Source: Silene latifolia
Lineage: Eukaryota > Streptophyta > Magnoliopsida > Caryophyllales > Caryophyllaceae
Assembly (NCBI RefSeq): GCF_048544455.1
Contig: NC_133537.1
Coordinates: forward strand, 310,037,738-310,101,737
DNA: 64,000 bases
Reading direction: 5' to 3'
The translations under genes were made by a program, and so were the position numbers. How positions within the stretch are numbered: position 1 is the first letter of the stretch; each line of letters begins with the position of its first letter. Shown in pieces: positions 36,499 through 46,905 of the stretch. The notes beneath the pieces are model-generated. The model saw nothing but the letters and a program-made list of their open reading frames with translations. It had not been told where the DNA came from and did not search any database.

Positions 36499-37059
36499 CC
36501 ACAGGTGTGTCCCGAGTACCTTGTTACGAACTGCGGTCCGGCTGTTTGGTGGGCGGTGCTGCGGTGCCGTCATCGGGTTGTGGGTACGTCTTGGTGTGTC
36601 CAGGTACTGATGTGGTGGTTGTTTAGCCGTGTGCATTTGGTTCGTACATTGCATATTTACATATCATATCGTCTCTTATGCTTTTATATTATTGGAACTG
36701 GCCGTGAATGGCTATGTGTAAATTGTCACCTATTTTTGGGGTGGCCTGTATTGATCCATATGATATTTCCGATCATATGGGAAGCAGTTATTCTTAGGTT
36801 TGGTTTTGGTATCACGTGGGAGACGGGACGAGCTTCGAACCTTGGAGTCGTGTCGCATAGTTAGATGGTAGTTGACGTAGTTGATAGTTGAGTTTTATAA
36901 TGTCTAGTTTACATTTAGCATTCATTTATTCATATGTAATTCATTAAACTTGTCATTTATATAAAGATTTTTTTAATTGTAAATTCGATTTCACTATCTC
37001 GAAAACCAAGACGGTAACTTCCTCCCATTACCTTGGCCGAGTAAGAAGGGGGTATTACA
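36499..37059 (+). repeat. Older Gypsy LTR remnant, right part
   Basis: Continues the LTR interrupted at 28163. Its end, ACCTTGGCCGAGTAAGAAGG followed by GGGTATTACA, has the closing pattern of a TGTAATAC-type LTR, and CTCGAAAACCAAGACGGTAA parallels CTCGGGTAACCGAGATGGTAA near the end of LTR B. No element body follows at 37060, so this was a solo or broken LTR. Confidence 0.6.
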
Positions 37060-37120
37060 TTTTGGTACTAATAAAACTCGTATATGTAATGACAAATACC
37101 CGTTTTAAATGACCCGTTAC

Positions 37121-37727
37121 CATGGAGTGTATGAATGGCTGATTAGAGAGCATGAGAAAGTAAACTGGATGCCAATTATGTGGAACAGACTGTGTTTGCC
37201 TTAATTTCATTTGCTGGCTATATGTGCTAAACAGGTTAATGATTAAAGACCGTTTGCTGATATATAGAGTTATCAATACTGATTTGTGCGACCTGTGTGG
37301 AACACAATAGGAAACTCACTCTCATCTGTTTTTTGACTGTTTTTATAGTCAAAGATGTATGACATTGTTGATGCAATGGTTGGGTGTTGTCTGGCATGGG
37401 GATCTGGTTCTTTGGATTATCTCTTGGAGGTGATGTTCATTATTGAGGAAAAAAGTAGTCATGGCTGCATTGGCTAGCCTAATTTATAGCATTTGGCAGA
37501 ATAGAAATACAGCTCGGCATGAGGGTGTTGTGCAGCACTATGCTGCTCTTTTGAGGTGGATAAAAGCTACTATGAAAAGAACGCTCACGTAAGTTAAGTA
37601 TAGTACTAGGCTTAGTAATGCATGGATAGAGAGAATAGGCCTAGAATGAGTAAGAAGATAGGTGTATTGGTGTTATATGTATGAAAGTGTTTTGTATGGT
37701 GTACAATCATATTAATTAGAGTAAATT
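37121..37727 (+). pseudogene. L1-type LINE, 3' fragment with zf-RVT domain
   Basis: Broken frames encode the C-terminal zinc-binding region of plant L1 reverse transcriptases: WxxLCLP, then DLCDLCGTQ, then ETHSHLFFDCFYS, and a tail ending near 37600. The copy is 5'-truncated at 37121. Its 3' end lies far away at 45625-45662, where AATTTACATTTCACCG is followed by a poly(A) run. The 14-base repeat AAATGACCCGTTAC stands at 37107-37120 and again at 45663-45676, after the poly(A), as the L1 target-site duplication. The 8 kb between the two parts is later insertions. Confidence 0.8.
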
Positions 37728-38145
37728 AGATTTTACTCCCTTTTGAAATCAACTTTTTTAAAATTACTCCCTTTTAAAGTTTTTTGCTAAAATTACTTCC
37801 TTAAGTTACATTTTTTTGCTAAAATTGCTCAAAATACCAATTTAAGTGACTTATTTTGTCTGTTTTTGAACTTATTTCGTTTGTGGCTTAGCCAATGCAT
37901 ACTTTGAAAGGTATAATTATGTAGGCAAATGTACGAGGAGTTCAAAAATAGAAGAAATAAGTAACTTAAATTGTCAGTTTTGAAGCAATTTTAGGAAAAA
38001 AATGCAACTTGAAAGAGTAAATTTATCAAAAATGCAACTTGAGAGAGTAAATTTAGCAAGAAATGAAACTTAAGGAATAATTTTCAAAAAATATGTTAAA
38101 AGGGAGTAATTTTAAAAAAGTTAATTTAAAAAGGAGTAAAATCTA
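37728..38145. mobile_element. MITE with long terminal inverted repeats inside the L1 tail
   Basis: The ends are inverted copies: GATTTTACTCCCTTTT at the left and AAAAAGGAGTAAAATC at the right, with similarity extending about 50 bases inward (AAATTACTCCCTTTTAA). A TA dinucleotide flanks both ends, counting the base pair after the Mutator-like insertion. No ORF. The inner part also holds short direct repeats of the same AGGGAGTAA/TTACTCCCT type. Confidence 0.65.
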
Positions 38146-38260
38146 GGGTTAGTTAATAAAAATACTCTGAACTATGTGAGTACTTCTCAAAATACTCCAA
38201 ACTCTATTTTAACTACCAATAAAACAAACAATAACACTCATTCTCTTATACTAGAATTGG
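38146..38260 (+). repeat. Left terminal inverted repeat of the Mutator-like element
   Basis: Inverted partner of 45501-45615; the best conserved stretch is TCTGAACTATG followed by GTACTTCTCAAAATACT. Confidence 0.88.
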
Positions 38261-38538
38261 TTGACCGGCTACCTGCTAAGAAGGTGAAATTTTCTTTTTA
38301 CACCTCTCTTAACTGATTTCTTTATTTTTTCTGTAAACCCCTCTTTTTCTTTTACACCTTTTTTTAATCTTTTTAATCCCTCTTTTTTATTCCTTTCCCT
38401 TACCTCTCCAAGTAATTGCCATTAAAGATCTCCCTCTTTTCCAAGCCTTTTGTTCTTTTTGCAATCACCATAGCAATAATAGCAAGGTCATTGGTGCGGA
38501 AGATAATAAAGAAGAACAACACCTTTTTTATTAAGGAA

Positions 38539-39316
38539 CTAGTTTTGTGACCCGTGATATTCACGGGTTTTTAAAGTACTATCTCTGATTTGTTTCTTTT
38601 CTTTTGTTGAGTTGTTGAAATGCTTTAGAATTGTTTTGTTTTGATATGATGTATTCCCTCCAAATTTTTAGAGTCTTTCCCTTTACTTTCGCACCAAAAA
38701 TAAGCAAAATAATAAAGAATAGGTAAAGTAGTGTGAGTTGTTGAGAGAAAATAATAAAGTATGAATAATAAATAAAGGAATTGAAGTTATTAACTTTTTT
38801 AGGAGACAGGGTGAATAAAAAAATGAATAAAAGATAACCAAAAAAAGAAAGGGGAAGATAGGAAAATAGAGTCATAAGGAAAATAGGTAAGATTGATAAA
38901 ACTTGGAGGGAGTACTTTTGTTTGATAGGGTCGATTTTGCATACAATTTGTTTTTAAGTTTGTGACTATTTGTTGGTAATATGATTAGCCTTTGGTTGGT
39001 GGTGCAAGCGCTATTTTTAGCTCAAATATTATTACGAAACCCACAAAATACGTATACATATCTTTGCTTTCTAAGACAACTATATCCAAAGAATTTAAAT
39101 GATAAAATGGAAAAAAAGAATACGCAAGCAAAGACAAATCAAGTATCAGGTTTACCATAATGCCATGAGAGTAATGAAATATAGATATGTGACTTATAAG
39201 AATACTTCACTCAACCACTCATGCATGTGCTTTCTTTTGCGACATATCTTGAAGTTGAAATATTCATCAAAAATCAAAAGGATTTCAAATATAAATAACA
39301 TTTGGATTAGTATAGA
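38539..39316 (-). mobile_element. Small non-autonomous Helitron-like element
   Basis: Read on the minus strand it begins TCTATACTAATCC, a canonical Helitron 5' start. It ends with an 8-bp-stem hairpin (ACCCGTGA ATA TCACGGGT), then CACAAAACTAG, that is the CTAG terminus about seven bases beyond the stem, followed by T. The base before the 5' end is G where A is expected. It is 778 bases long, of which 263 are the MITE at 38652. No Rep/helicase ORF. Confidence 0.5.
38652..38914. mobile_element. Stowaway-like MITE, 263 bp
   Basis: The ends TATTCCCTCCAAA and TTGGAGGGAGTA are near-perfect inverted repeats with TA at both borders, as in Tc1/mariner-type Stowaway MITEs. The interior is AT-rich with no ORF. 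Confidence 0.75.
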
Positions 39317-41078
39317 CTAACACCATTAGGGAAAATAAAACAAAATTAGTTAATGGATCAAGGGCCCGCGAGGTTGTGAATTCATGGTGGTGGGCAAAAA
39401 TGGAGATCATAGCTGGCAATTCCCGTCTTCGAAGAATAAAACTTGGACTCTTGATGTATATTTCCTTTGTGCCTTATATTATTATAAATAAATATTGTTT
39501 GTAGGCAACGGAATTGGCAGAATGAGGGCAAGCTAAATTTCAGTGAAATTTCTATAAATATAAAATAACAAATGAAGAAGATAAAAGAGCATTATTTTTA
39601 AAATTTCCATTAAAGTTTAGCGAAATCGCTACACCAAAGGATGAGAAACATTAGAGCAATGAGTTGCTATGATATGTTACTTCTGTAGTTCCAAGCTTCT
39701 AGCATTCTAACAAATATAACTGCCCCGTCTACTATTATTTGTCATAATCGTACACTGCCATTACATTGTATTAGAACTTGGTTCTAATCTATTAAGTGAT
39801 TAGCGATTCTAACCTGACCTATCTTTTTTTGTAATATTTACCAGATTCATCATGAATATGACGGTGTTGAAAAACCGTTAGCCAACAAAGCAATAATAAA
39901 AACAATCAAAATGTTAATCATGTGTGATTCACCTTCGAAAAGAAGACAGTAAAATTCTCCATAAAATAACACACTGTGTCTAAAATACATATATGAATCA
40001 TAAATGTTGTATATTAAATCACAGTGTTGCAGCGAATAAAAATAATAGGGCCGGAATGAATTAGTGAGAAGAACCATGATTAAATAATATATACAAATCG
40101 AAAGATTTCACGAAATTCCTTCCTTCATTGTGCTACATAACTTGGCCTCATATCGGAAATAAAAAAATTTATAAAGACTTACAAACAACTATCTTAGAAA
40201 CAGAGGCCACTGCCTCATTCCACTGGCGATAATGGCTTGACAGCTGATCTCTCGAATTTGATACACGATTGTCATTAAATATCATGTTTTGTCCGAGTTT
40301 CAAAACTTTACAAAAAAAAAATCAAGCACTCATTCTAATATCGAAGGTAAAGAACTTAAGAAATCATATATTATGCAAGAACTTGAAATAGACTCATAAA
40401 TCTAATAAGTTTAACTGGATTTCGTATGAGAAATGTCGAAGATAGAAACTTACAAATGGTTGTATATTTGTCAGCAATAATTATTCTCAACCTGGCAATG
40501 AGAAAACACGATTTAGAAATAATGTATGGAATTCAAACCATTGTAAGAGCCAACTACATTAATCTTGTGAAATTACCTTGCTAATTGCTTCTCAATCATC
40601 CAAAACATCACCTAATAAATCATTAAAAAAAGCCCTAAAACTCGAGATAAACAACCAAAAAAAATACAAAAATAGATAAATTAGTTAATTATTATCGACT
40701 CCAAATACCATCGACCGTCAAGGAGATTAAACTGAATAAATTTAACCAAACGTTATGTGAGTATGGACATAATTACCGTTGTGCATGTTGCAACTGAGGT
40801 AGCACTGTTGCTCCGCATCGAGCGAGATCGCTTTCATCAGCAAAAGCTCTCCATTAGATTTCACTACTTGAGGTTGGTGTTTATAAATTAAGAAGTCTTA
40901 ACAAAGCACACATAGAAATTTCAACTGATACATTTATTGGTAATAATTACATTTTTTATCAACAATAATTCCTCGATATTACTACACTTTTTTCATAACC
41001 GTAGAAACCCAGTCGTTGGTTATAATAAAAAACAGTAATTCAGATTTTAATGAAGGGAAGGGTCAAAAGGGTGGGAAG
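39317..41078. other. AT-rich interior of the Mutator-like element, no gene recognised
   Basis: No coding sequence, RNA gene or further terminal repeats could be supported here. Short ORFs at 39099-39320 and 39850-40077 have no recognisable features. Confidence 0.5.
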
Positions 41079-41106
41079 TTATTATTATTATTATTATTAT
41101 TATTAT
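41079..41106. repeat. (ATT)n tail of LINE copy C
   Basis: Nine ATT units, the AAT tail of the minus-strand LINE, directly before GAAGGGATGCGCGCAGC, the same 3' end as in copy A. Confidence 0.85.
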
Positions 41107-44100
41107 GAAGGGATGCGCGCAGCTTTCATTAAAATAAGAATAAAAGTTTACATGAAATTGGTGGGGAGCCGAGAGACAATCTGGGCTCCCACACCCTTAG
41201 CAATAGCAAAGCTAAGTCTAGTAAAAATGTAAGCGGCCACCCGAGCCCCCGCATCCTGAGATACCGAGAATTTCTGGATCCGCTTGAGCAAGGCAACAAA
41301 GATCCGAACCCTGGCTCCCCAAGTGAAGAGAAGGAGAAAGGAAGGAAACCATAACCCGTTATCGCGCACAAATCCCCATACTTAGCACACTTTATTTGAG
41401 CAAAGATCGACAACCCGGCCCGCACAAAATCGCCAACCCAATCGAGTCAAAGGTGAAGAACCATCGGTCGGTCGACGCACACATCACGCCCCGTCCCAAG
41501 AATAAAGCAATAAATCCCGCAGGACGAAGAGAGCCACCATGCCCATCAACCAAACCGATATCAACCTCCTTCCCCGCAAAGTAATACCGGATCTATAGCG
41601 AGATGTCGAAAAGAGTGTCCGGACAAGGTTATGCCGATGTTTAACGCCACGATACCAAAGATAAGAAACAACGTGGTCCCCAAAAACATCCCCAAAAAAC
41701 CCGAGAGCAAGCCGGACAGGGCCTAGATACCGCGAATAACGGAACACCCACGATACCCCAAAGACACTACGGTAAGTCCTCCCGTTCATAGTCCGCCCCA
41801 ACCCGGAGATAGGAACCGCACGTAACCAATCGGAGGAGTGAGAACCCGCCGAGATCGCCATAAAGCAAGTGGCGAGGTGTCAAAGAGAAAACAGGACTAC
41901 GAGGCAAAGAAAGAACCGTCGTGAAATAAATATCGCCAATTTCTTCATAAGTTTGGGGGCGCAATTTCACTAGGGTGACCTAATATATCAGAACCTCGTA
42001 GTCGCAGATAAACACTGCGCGGCATCATCAAAAGCAGGGGGCGGCTACAATACGGAAGGGCCGAGGAGCTTAGCTCGCAAACCAGATCGCAAGCGGGACG
42101 CAATAAAAGCATAGAACAAAACATCTCCGGCCGCATAGACACCAAGGCCACCAAGTTGAAAAGGGAATGTAGCAAGGCGCCACTGCCAATCCCCAAAACC
42201 CGGCCCCGACGCGGTGACAATACGTTCTAAGCTAGAACGCAGAGCGGCATCAAAAGGAAGATGGACGGACCCAAAAACACTAGGGGAGCAAGTACGAAGA
42301 GAGAAGTAGAGCTTAGATATACCAAGATAAGCCCGAAGAAGAAGCAACTCACACCTGCGGGTCCTCAATCCTCGCAACCAAGTCCATCACTCAATGGTCT
42401 TAGTTACTCTCGTCGCCACAATCTCTTTGCTAAAACCAGGACAAAATCTTGTGTCCTCCCAAAAGCGTAACACCGCGCAATGGTCGAGAAATAGAAGTGG
42501 GAAAACCCCCGAGCTTGACTCCGTGGATCCTCACAGCCAAAAGACCTCCGTCTTGGAGACATTTAGGTGTAAACCAAAACGAGGGCCATCCAACCTAATC
42601 AAGTCCAACACCTTCCCCACCTCCAAAGTATCTCCCACAATGGTGCCATCATCTAAGTACCATGCCTGCAAAGTGAGGTCAAAAGTGTCCGGATCTTGCA
42701 AACCAAAGGATGCAAAACCAACGCGAAAAGCAAAGGCCCCAAAGGATCACCTGCCGAACACCCGACAAGACCACAAGCGGTGCTCCCCATAAAAAAGGCG
42801 GGTGGGCTGGAATAACAAAACTCCACCCAACGGGAGAGAGCCGGGCACCGACGGCGGACCTCTTGAAGCATGGTCGAACGGTCAACAAGGTTGAACGCGT
42901 GCGAAATCAACCAAAGAACATAGAAAGCCCCACTGTTCCCCGAGCCTCAATGAGCCGGTTCAAGGCATGCAAGATAGCCTCTCCTCCACCGGACACACCC
43001 ACCCCGAATCAAGCCCATCAAAATAAGCGAGATAAGGACGGGCCAACCATAGAAGCACCAACCTTAGAGACAAGCCGTCTCCGGGCCGTCATCGCAAGCA
43101 AAGAATAGGACGAACTCCACCACCCGGTTTAACGAGTGGTGTGAGAGGGCGCGGCAATGTACTCACCGAGGAGGAAGAGGGCACCGGCCCTCAAGAAAAA
43201 GATTAACCACCCTATTAATAGAAGTGATCAAATCATCGGAGATAGCCACAGCAGCGCCATTCAAACAGTCCATAAGGTGTTGGGCACGAAAACCATCCCT
43301 CCCACAAGAAGTACCACGAGGGAAGCTCCGAATCATATCCAAGACCACCGCGGAAGAGGCAACCAGAGGATGATGATCCCAGGACGAGAGGAGGCAATGA
43401 AGGAGGCGGGCGACAGGATGCTTCTCACGCAGGGCCACGAGAGTGGCATCGGAGTAGGGGCGACCCCAGAGGAAGAAAGCACTCGCACGGCAGCGAGTAT
43501 AATGGCCATCGATATCTTCCGCCGGCATTGGCGGAGGTTAAGGTCACTCAACTCGAGATCCTCATCCACAGAAAAAGAAGAAGGACCCTCATCAAAGCAC
43601 TCCCTGTAATAACCGCAAACCCCGTGTGTCCCCCAAGCAAGAATAGCCACGGCAATACTCTCCTCCCGATCCGACGCCGAATAACGATTCGACACTCATG
43701 ATTACTCCGAGGAGCGAAAGTCCCGAGCAAACAAAGAGGTAAAGCAAGCAAACGAACCCAGCGGGAGAGATCACTAGGGGCATCAAACACCGCATCCAAG
43801 GCCCCTTTCAAAGCCCGAGCAAACCCAAGACGACACTTAGGAGGAATAGATTTCACAGTGCGAAGGCCCATAGACAGCAAACGATCCAACGAAGATATAG
43901 ACCACTGAACGAGCTCCACACTACCATCAGAAGAAACCGAAGTAGAAGGGGTCAAAGGTCTCGGAATACCATGAATATGGAAGGTGTAAATGCCATCAAC
44001 ACACCCCGGATGCTCCACAATATCACCCCGATTATGCCGACATCTAGCACCAAGAGTATGGGTCATAAAACACACCCCCACACAACCAGAGCCCCATCCG

Positions 44101-44757
44101 TCTCAAAGAACTCTCGGCATTGGAATAAACAGTCAAACTATCAGAAAGAGTCTGCCGCGTAAGTTCCAACGCCCCGTTATGACAATGTCGGTCCTGCAAA
44201 TGTTTCTTCCAAGCTGCCTTTGTAAGGCCCTTACAAAAACCATCCCGACACCCATGAAGACTCGAAAAAGGACAATGGTACCGAACAAGCTCGGGCATGA
44301 AGGAAGAAGCAAATCTCCACGCCCAACCTGCCCAATAAAAACGATATAGCCACCAAGCAACCACCCGAACGAAAACCACCTCACAGGCACCCGCACAAGC
44401 AGCTAGAGGAAAGACACCCAAAAAGAAGAACAAACCCGTGGCAAAGGTGACCACCAAACACCACCCACTCCGGTGATGGTCAACAACCAGCCATACCACG
44501 GTGATAGCACGCACACAACCGCCAGCAAAAACACAAACAACCAGCAGCAAAAAAGGACGTGATAAGAGAAAACAAAGCAGCTGCGGGAAATCGAAAAAAG
44601 GCTGTAGCACCACTCAGGCAACCACAACAGCGACTCCAGCAACCACCAGCGTCCCAATCCTTACAAGCGACCCAAAAAAAAGGAAAATAAAACGCAAGGC
44701 AAACACCCACCTGAAAAAGCCTATCCCCGACAAAGCACAGCCGTGAAACAGCCGTGA
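41107..44757 (-). pseudogene. RLE-type LINE copy C, near full length, frameshifted
   Basis: The minus strand, read from 44757, gives pieces of one long ORF. The N-terminus has a C2H2-type finger (CRDGFCKG, then WKKHLQDRHC) near 44240 and a second Cys/His-rich block (CFMTHTLGARCRH). Reverse transcriptase follows, with RGTSCGRDGFRAQHL near 43310, AGDPLGPLLFAL near 42750 and the catalytic YLDD box at 42645-42659. The thumb region ISKLYFSLRTCSPSVF comes next, then the conserved SDWLRAVPISGLG block and a decayed CCHC and endonuclease end down to 41129. Many indels break the frame, densest at 41400-42300. It ends in (ATT)n on both sides. The single-ORF, zinc-finger/RT/CCHC/RLE layout is unlike plant L1 or RTE. 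Confidence 0.75.

Positions 44758-44813
<56 letters not shown>
44758..44813. repeat. (ATT)n tract at the 5' end of LINE copy C
   Basis: About 18 ATT units directly follow the LINE 5' end (GCCGTGAAACAGCCGTGAA). Since this is not the tail side, the tract must stem from the target or its duplication. Confidence 0.85.
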
Positions 44814-44814
<1 letters not shown>

Positions 44815-45500
44815 TATAATTTTTTTTATTTTTCCTTTTATGCTTGCTATCAATTCTGTTAAGTAATATTTAAAAACTTAAGAGACTACATTGAATGTGG
44901 ATATTACAATTAAGCATTAATGTATCATTTTCTAAATTTTTTTCCATTGTTCTTTGATTAATTGAGAATTATGTGTAGAGCTTGTATAAATTTTGCTTAC
45001 ATAGTATTCTGCCACGTATACTCCTCAATCTAGCCTTTTTATATTTCTTTATAGATTTGGTAATGGTTATGCTAAATCCTAAGATCCAGTTTTGTAAAGA
45101 GCCCAACAATCTCTACAATCCTATTCTAGCCCAACAATCTCTACAATCCTATTCTTCTTTTTTCTATCTTTCAATTCCTCTTTTATGGGGTTTCGGTTTT
45201 ATTGATTTGGGTATCAAAGAATTAAACTTTTTGATTCATTTCTTTACTTTTTTTTTCATCTATAGGATATAAATGTAAAGGTTCAGATTGTTTGGTAGGT
45301 TTAATTTGTTTGTAGGAGCGCTTGAGGAAAAATGGATAAAAGATGATCCACTCATCCACAGTTGAAATGAAAGAGGGAAGGTTAAATTTAAAAAGAAAAA
45401 ATTAGTTGAATAATTGGGAAAGGAGGGAGATGAAGACTGATAAAAGGGGAAAAAGTGGTCCCGCGATCATACTTACCTGCTATAACAAGTAATAAAAACA
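44814..45500. other. AT-rich interior of the Mutator-like element, right side
   Basis: No gene recognised. A 20-base direct repeat, CCCAACAATCTCTACAATCC, occurs at about 45102 and 45130. Confidence 0.5.
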
Positions 45501-45615
45501 CCAATTCTAATATGGGAGAAGGGATGTAATTGTTGGTTTTATTGGAAGTTAAAATAAAGGTTGTAGTATTTTGAGAAGTACCTACATAGTTCAGAATATT
45601 CTTCTTAAATAACCC
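45501..45615 (-). repeat. Right terminal inverted repeat of the Mutator-like element
   Basis: Inverted partner of 38146-38260, followed by the target duplication TAAAATCTA at 45616-45624. Confidence 0.88.
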
Positions 45616-45624
45616 TAAAATCTA

Positions 45625-45662
45625 TTAATTAATGAGAATTTACATTTCACCGAAAAAAAAAA
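45625..45662 (+). repeat. 3' end and poly(A) of the split L1 fragment
   Basis: TTAATTAATGAGAATTTACA continues the L1 3' region interrupted at 37727 and runs into a poly(A) stretch, followed by the L1 target repeat AAATGACCCGTTAC. Confidence 0.7.
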
Positions 45663-45684
45663 AAATGACCCGTTACATTTTAAC

Positions 45685-46213
45685 TAGAGGCGACAATCAT
45701 TGACACGACCCGAAAACATGACACGAACCCGACACGAAGTTAGCGGGTTAGGGTCAAGACGTTTTGACCCATTTAAGCAATTGGGTTGACACGACACGAC
45801 ACGAAACTTAAATGGGTCGGGTTAGGGTTGATGTCTTTTGACACGAACCCGACACGAATAACCCATTTATTTAAAATTGTCATAATATATTTGGCTTGAG
45901 TCAATAATTCAACAAAACAACTTAAGAATTAACATTTTCATTCATCATGTTTGGAATATTAAGATTATAAATTGTAGTTTTTTGTATTAGTTTATTGGGT
46001 TAAACGGGTTAAATGGGTTAAAAATGATCTGCTTAAAGATAAATGGGTTAAACAGGTCGGGTTGGGTTATAGAAAAATTAAATGGGTTGGGTTAGGGTTG
46101 GGTCAAATGACCCGTTTATTTAATTGGGTCGGGTTAGGGTTGGGGTAGTGGTGACCCGTTTAATATTGACACGAACACGAACACGACACGACCCGATCTG
46201 TTTGCCAGGTCTA
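45685..46213. mobile_element. hAT-type MITE, 529 bp, TSD ATTTTAAC
   Basis: The 8-base repeat ATTTTAAC at 45677-45684 and 46214-46221 flanks a sequence starting TAGAGGCGACAA and ending TTTGCCAGGTCTA, an imperfect terminal inverted repeat of hAT style. The interior is made of GACACGACACGA and GGGTCGGGTTAGGGTT runs in both orientations. No ORF of substance. Confidence 0.8.
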
Positions 46214-46360
46214 ATTTTAACCAACCGTCTTCCACATACAAACCTCTCGGAAGACCTAAACCCCCACATTTTCCGTCTCCCTCACCTTCGTTTCCTCTCT
46301 CTTCCAAATCCCCTAAACCCTAAAACCCTAACCACCCCCAACACCTCCAATTCCACCGCC

Positions 46361-46781
46361 ATGAGAACCCTGGACGATCAAGAAACCACCGCCGTCTTCG
46401 AAAAACTCTTCAAATTCACCTTCGTTACCCCTCTCTTCCTACGAAGGCCCCGACTCCGACCCATCTAACCCGACCCTTACTGTTTCCGTCTCCAGAAGAA
46501 CCGTCTCTACTACGTCTCCGAATCCCTCGTCAAGCGCACCACCTATGAGATGTCGTTTTTTTATGGGAATCCGTTTTTGAAGGCTCGCATTGGGAGGATT
46601 GCTGAGGATATTAAGGCTGGTGATGGGGTTTTTTGTTTATTCGATGTTGGATATTCCATTGGGGTTTGGTGTTGCTAGTAAGAGTACTAAGGAGGTTAGG
46701 AAATCCGACCCAAATGTGCTTGTTGTTATTCATCAGGCTGATATTGGTGAGTATCTTCCTGATGAGGAGGATGAGCTTTGA
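46361..46781 (+). pseudogene. NIP7: NIP7-like (60S ribosome biogenesis) gene relic
   Basis: NIP7 is a small (about 180 residue) conserved nucleolar factor for 27S pre-rRNA processing and 60S assembly, with a C-terminal PUA domain. Here MRTLDDQETTAVFEKLFKFT opens at ATG 46361, matching the NIP7 N-terminus. A broken stretch encoding QKNRLYYVSESLVKR follows. It joins directly to [19 protein letters not shown], then, after a frame change near 46630, to [20 protein letters not shown] and [19 protein letters not shown] before TGA at 46779. The middle, about fifty codons between the KR and EMSF motifs, is missing. With two frame changes and this deletion it cannot encode a working NIP7. A retained functional copy elsewhere is expected, as NIP7 is essential. 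Confidence 0.8.
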
Positions 46782-46905
46782 GGCTTTAAAAGGGTTCGCT
46801 TTGATCTTCTCATTTTTTTCTAAATTCGCGGTATTATTGATACATGTCATTGCTATTCTTATGTTTAAGGCTAACATATGAGCTTTGAGGCTTTAAAAGG
46901 GTTCA
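46768..46905. repeat. Short duplication after the NIP7 relic
   Basis: ATGAGCTTTGAGGCTTTAAA plus AGGGTTC, the codons around the NIP7 stop, occurs at 46768-46794 and again at 46879-46905, a duplication at about 111-base distance. Confidence 0.75.

Larger units (their letters stand above)
38146..45615. mobile_element. Mutator-like TIR element, 7.47 kb, perfect 9-bp TSD, no transposase seen
   Basis: The left end GGGTTAGTTAATAAAAATAC and the inverted right end GGGTTATTTAAGAAGAATAT open a terminal inverted repeat of at least 115 bases (38146-38260 and 45501-45615), with 18 mismatches counted by eye. The 9-base repeat TAAAATCTA flanks it exactly (38137-38145 and 45616-45624), which is diagnostic for Mutator-type transposition. 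The interior has no MULE transposase. It carries a Helitron-like insertion, a Stowaway-like MITE and the longest RLE-type LINE copy. Without that LINE the element is about 3.8 kb, a non-autonomous derivative. Confidence 0.88.

Noticed and set aside
42261-43609. Plus-strand ORFs of 69-150 codons opposite LINE copy C
   Set aside because: They are shadows of the minus-strand reverse transcriptase, which carries the recognisable motifs.
44614-44853. Minus-strand ORF with a poly-Asn run
   Set aside because: Produced by the (ATT)n tract at the LINE 5' border.
46124-46468. 114-codon ORF taken as a whole gene
   Set aside because: Its first 79 codons lie in the hAT MITE and the 5' flank; only the part from 46361 matches NIP7.
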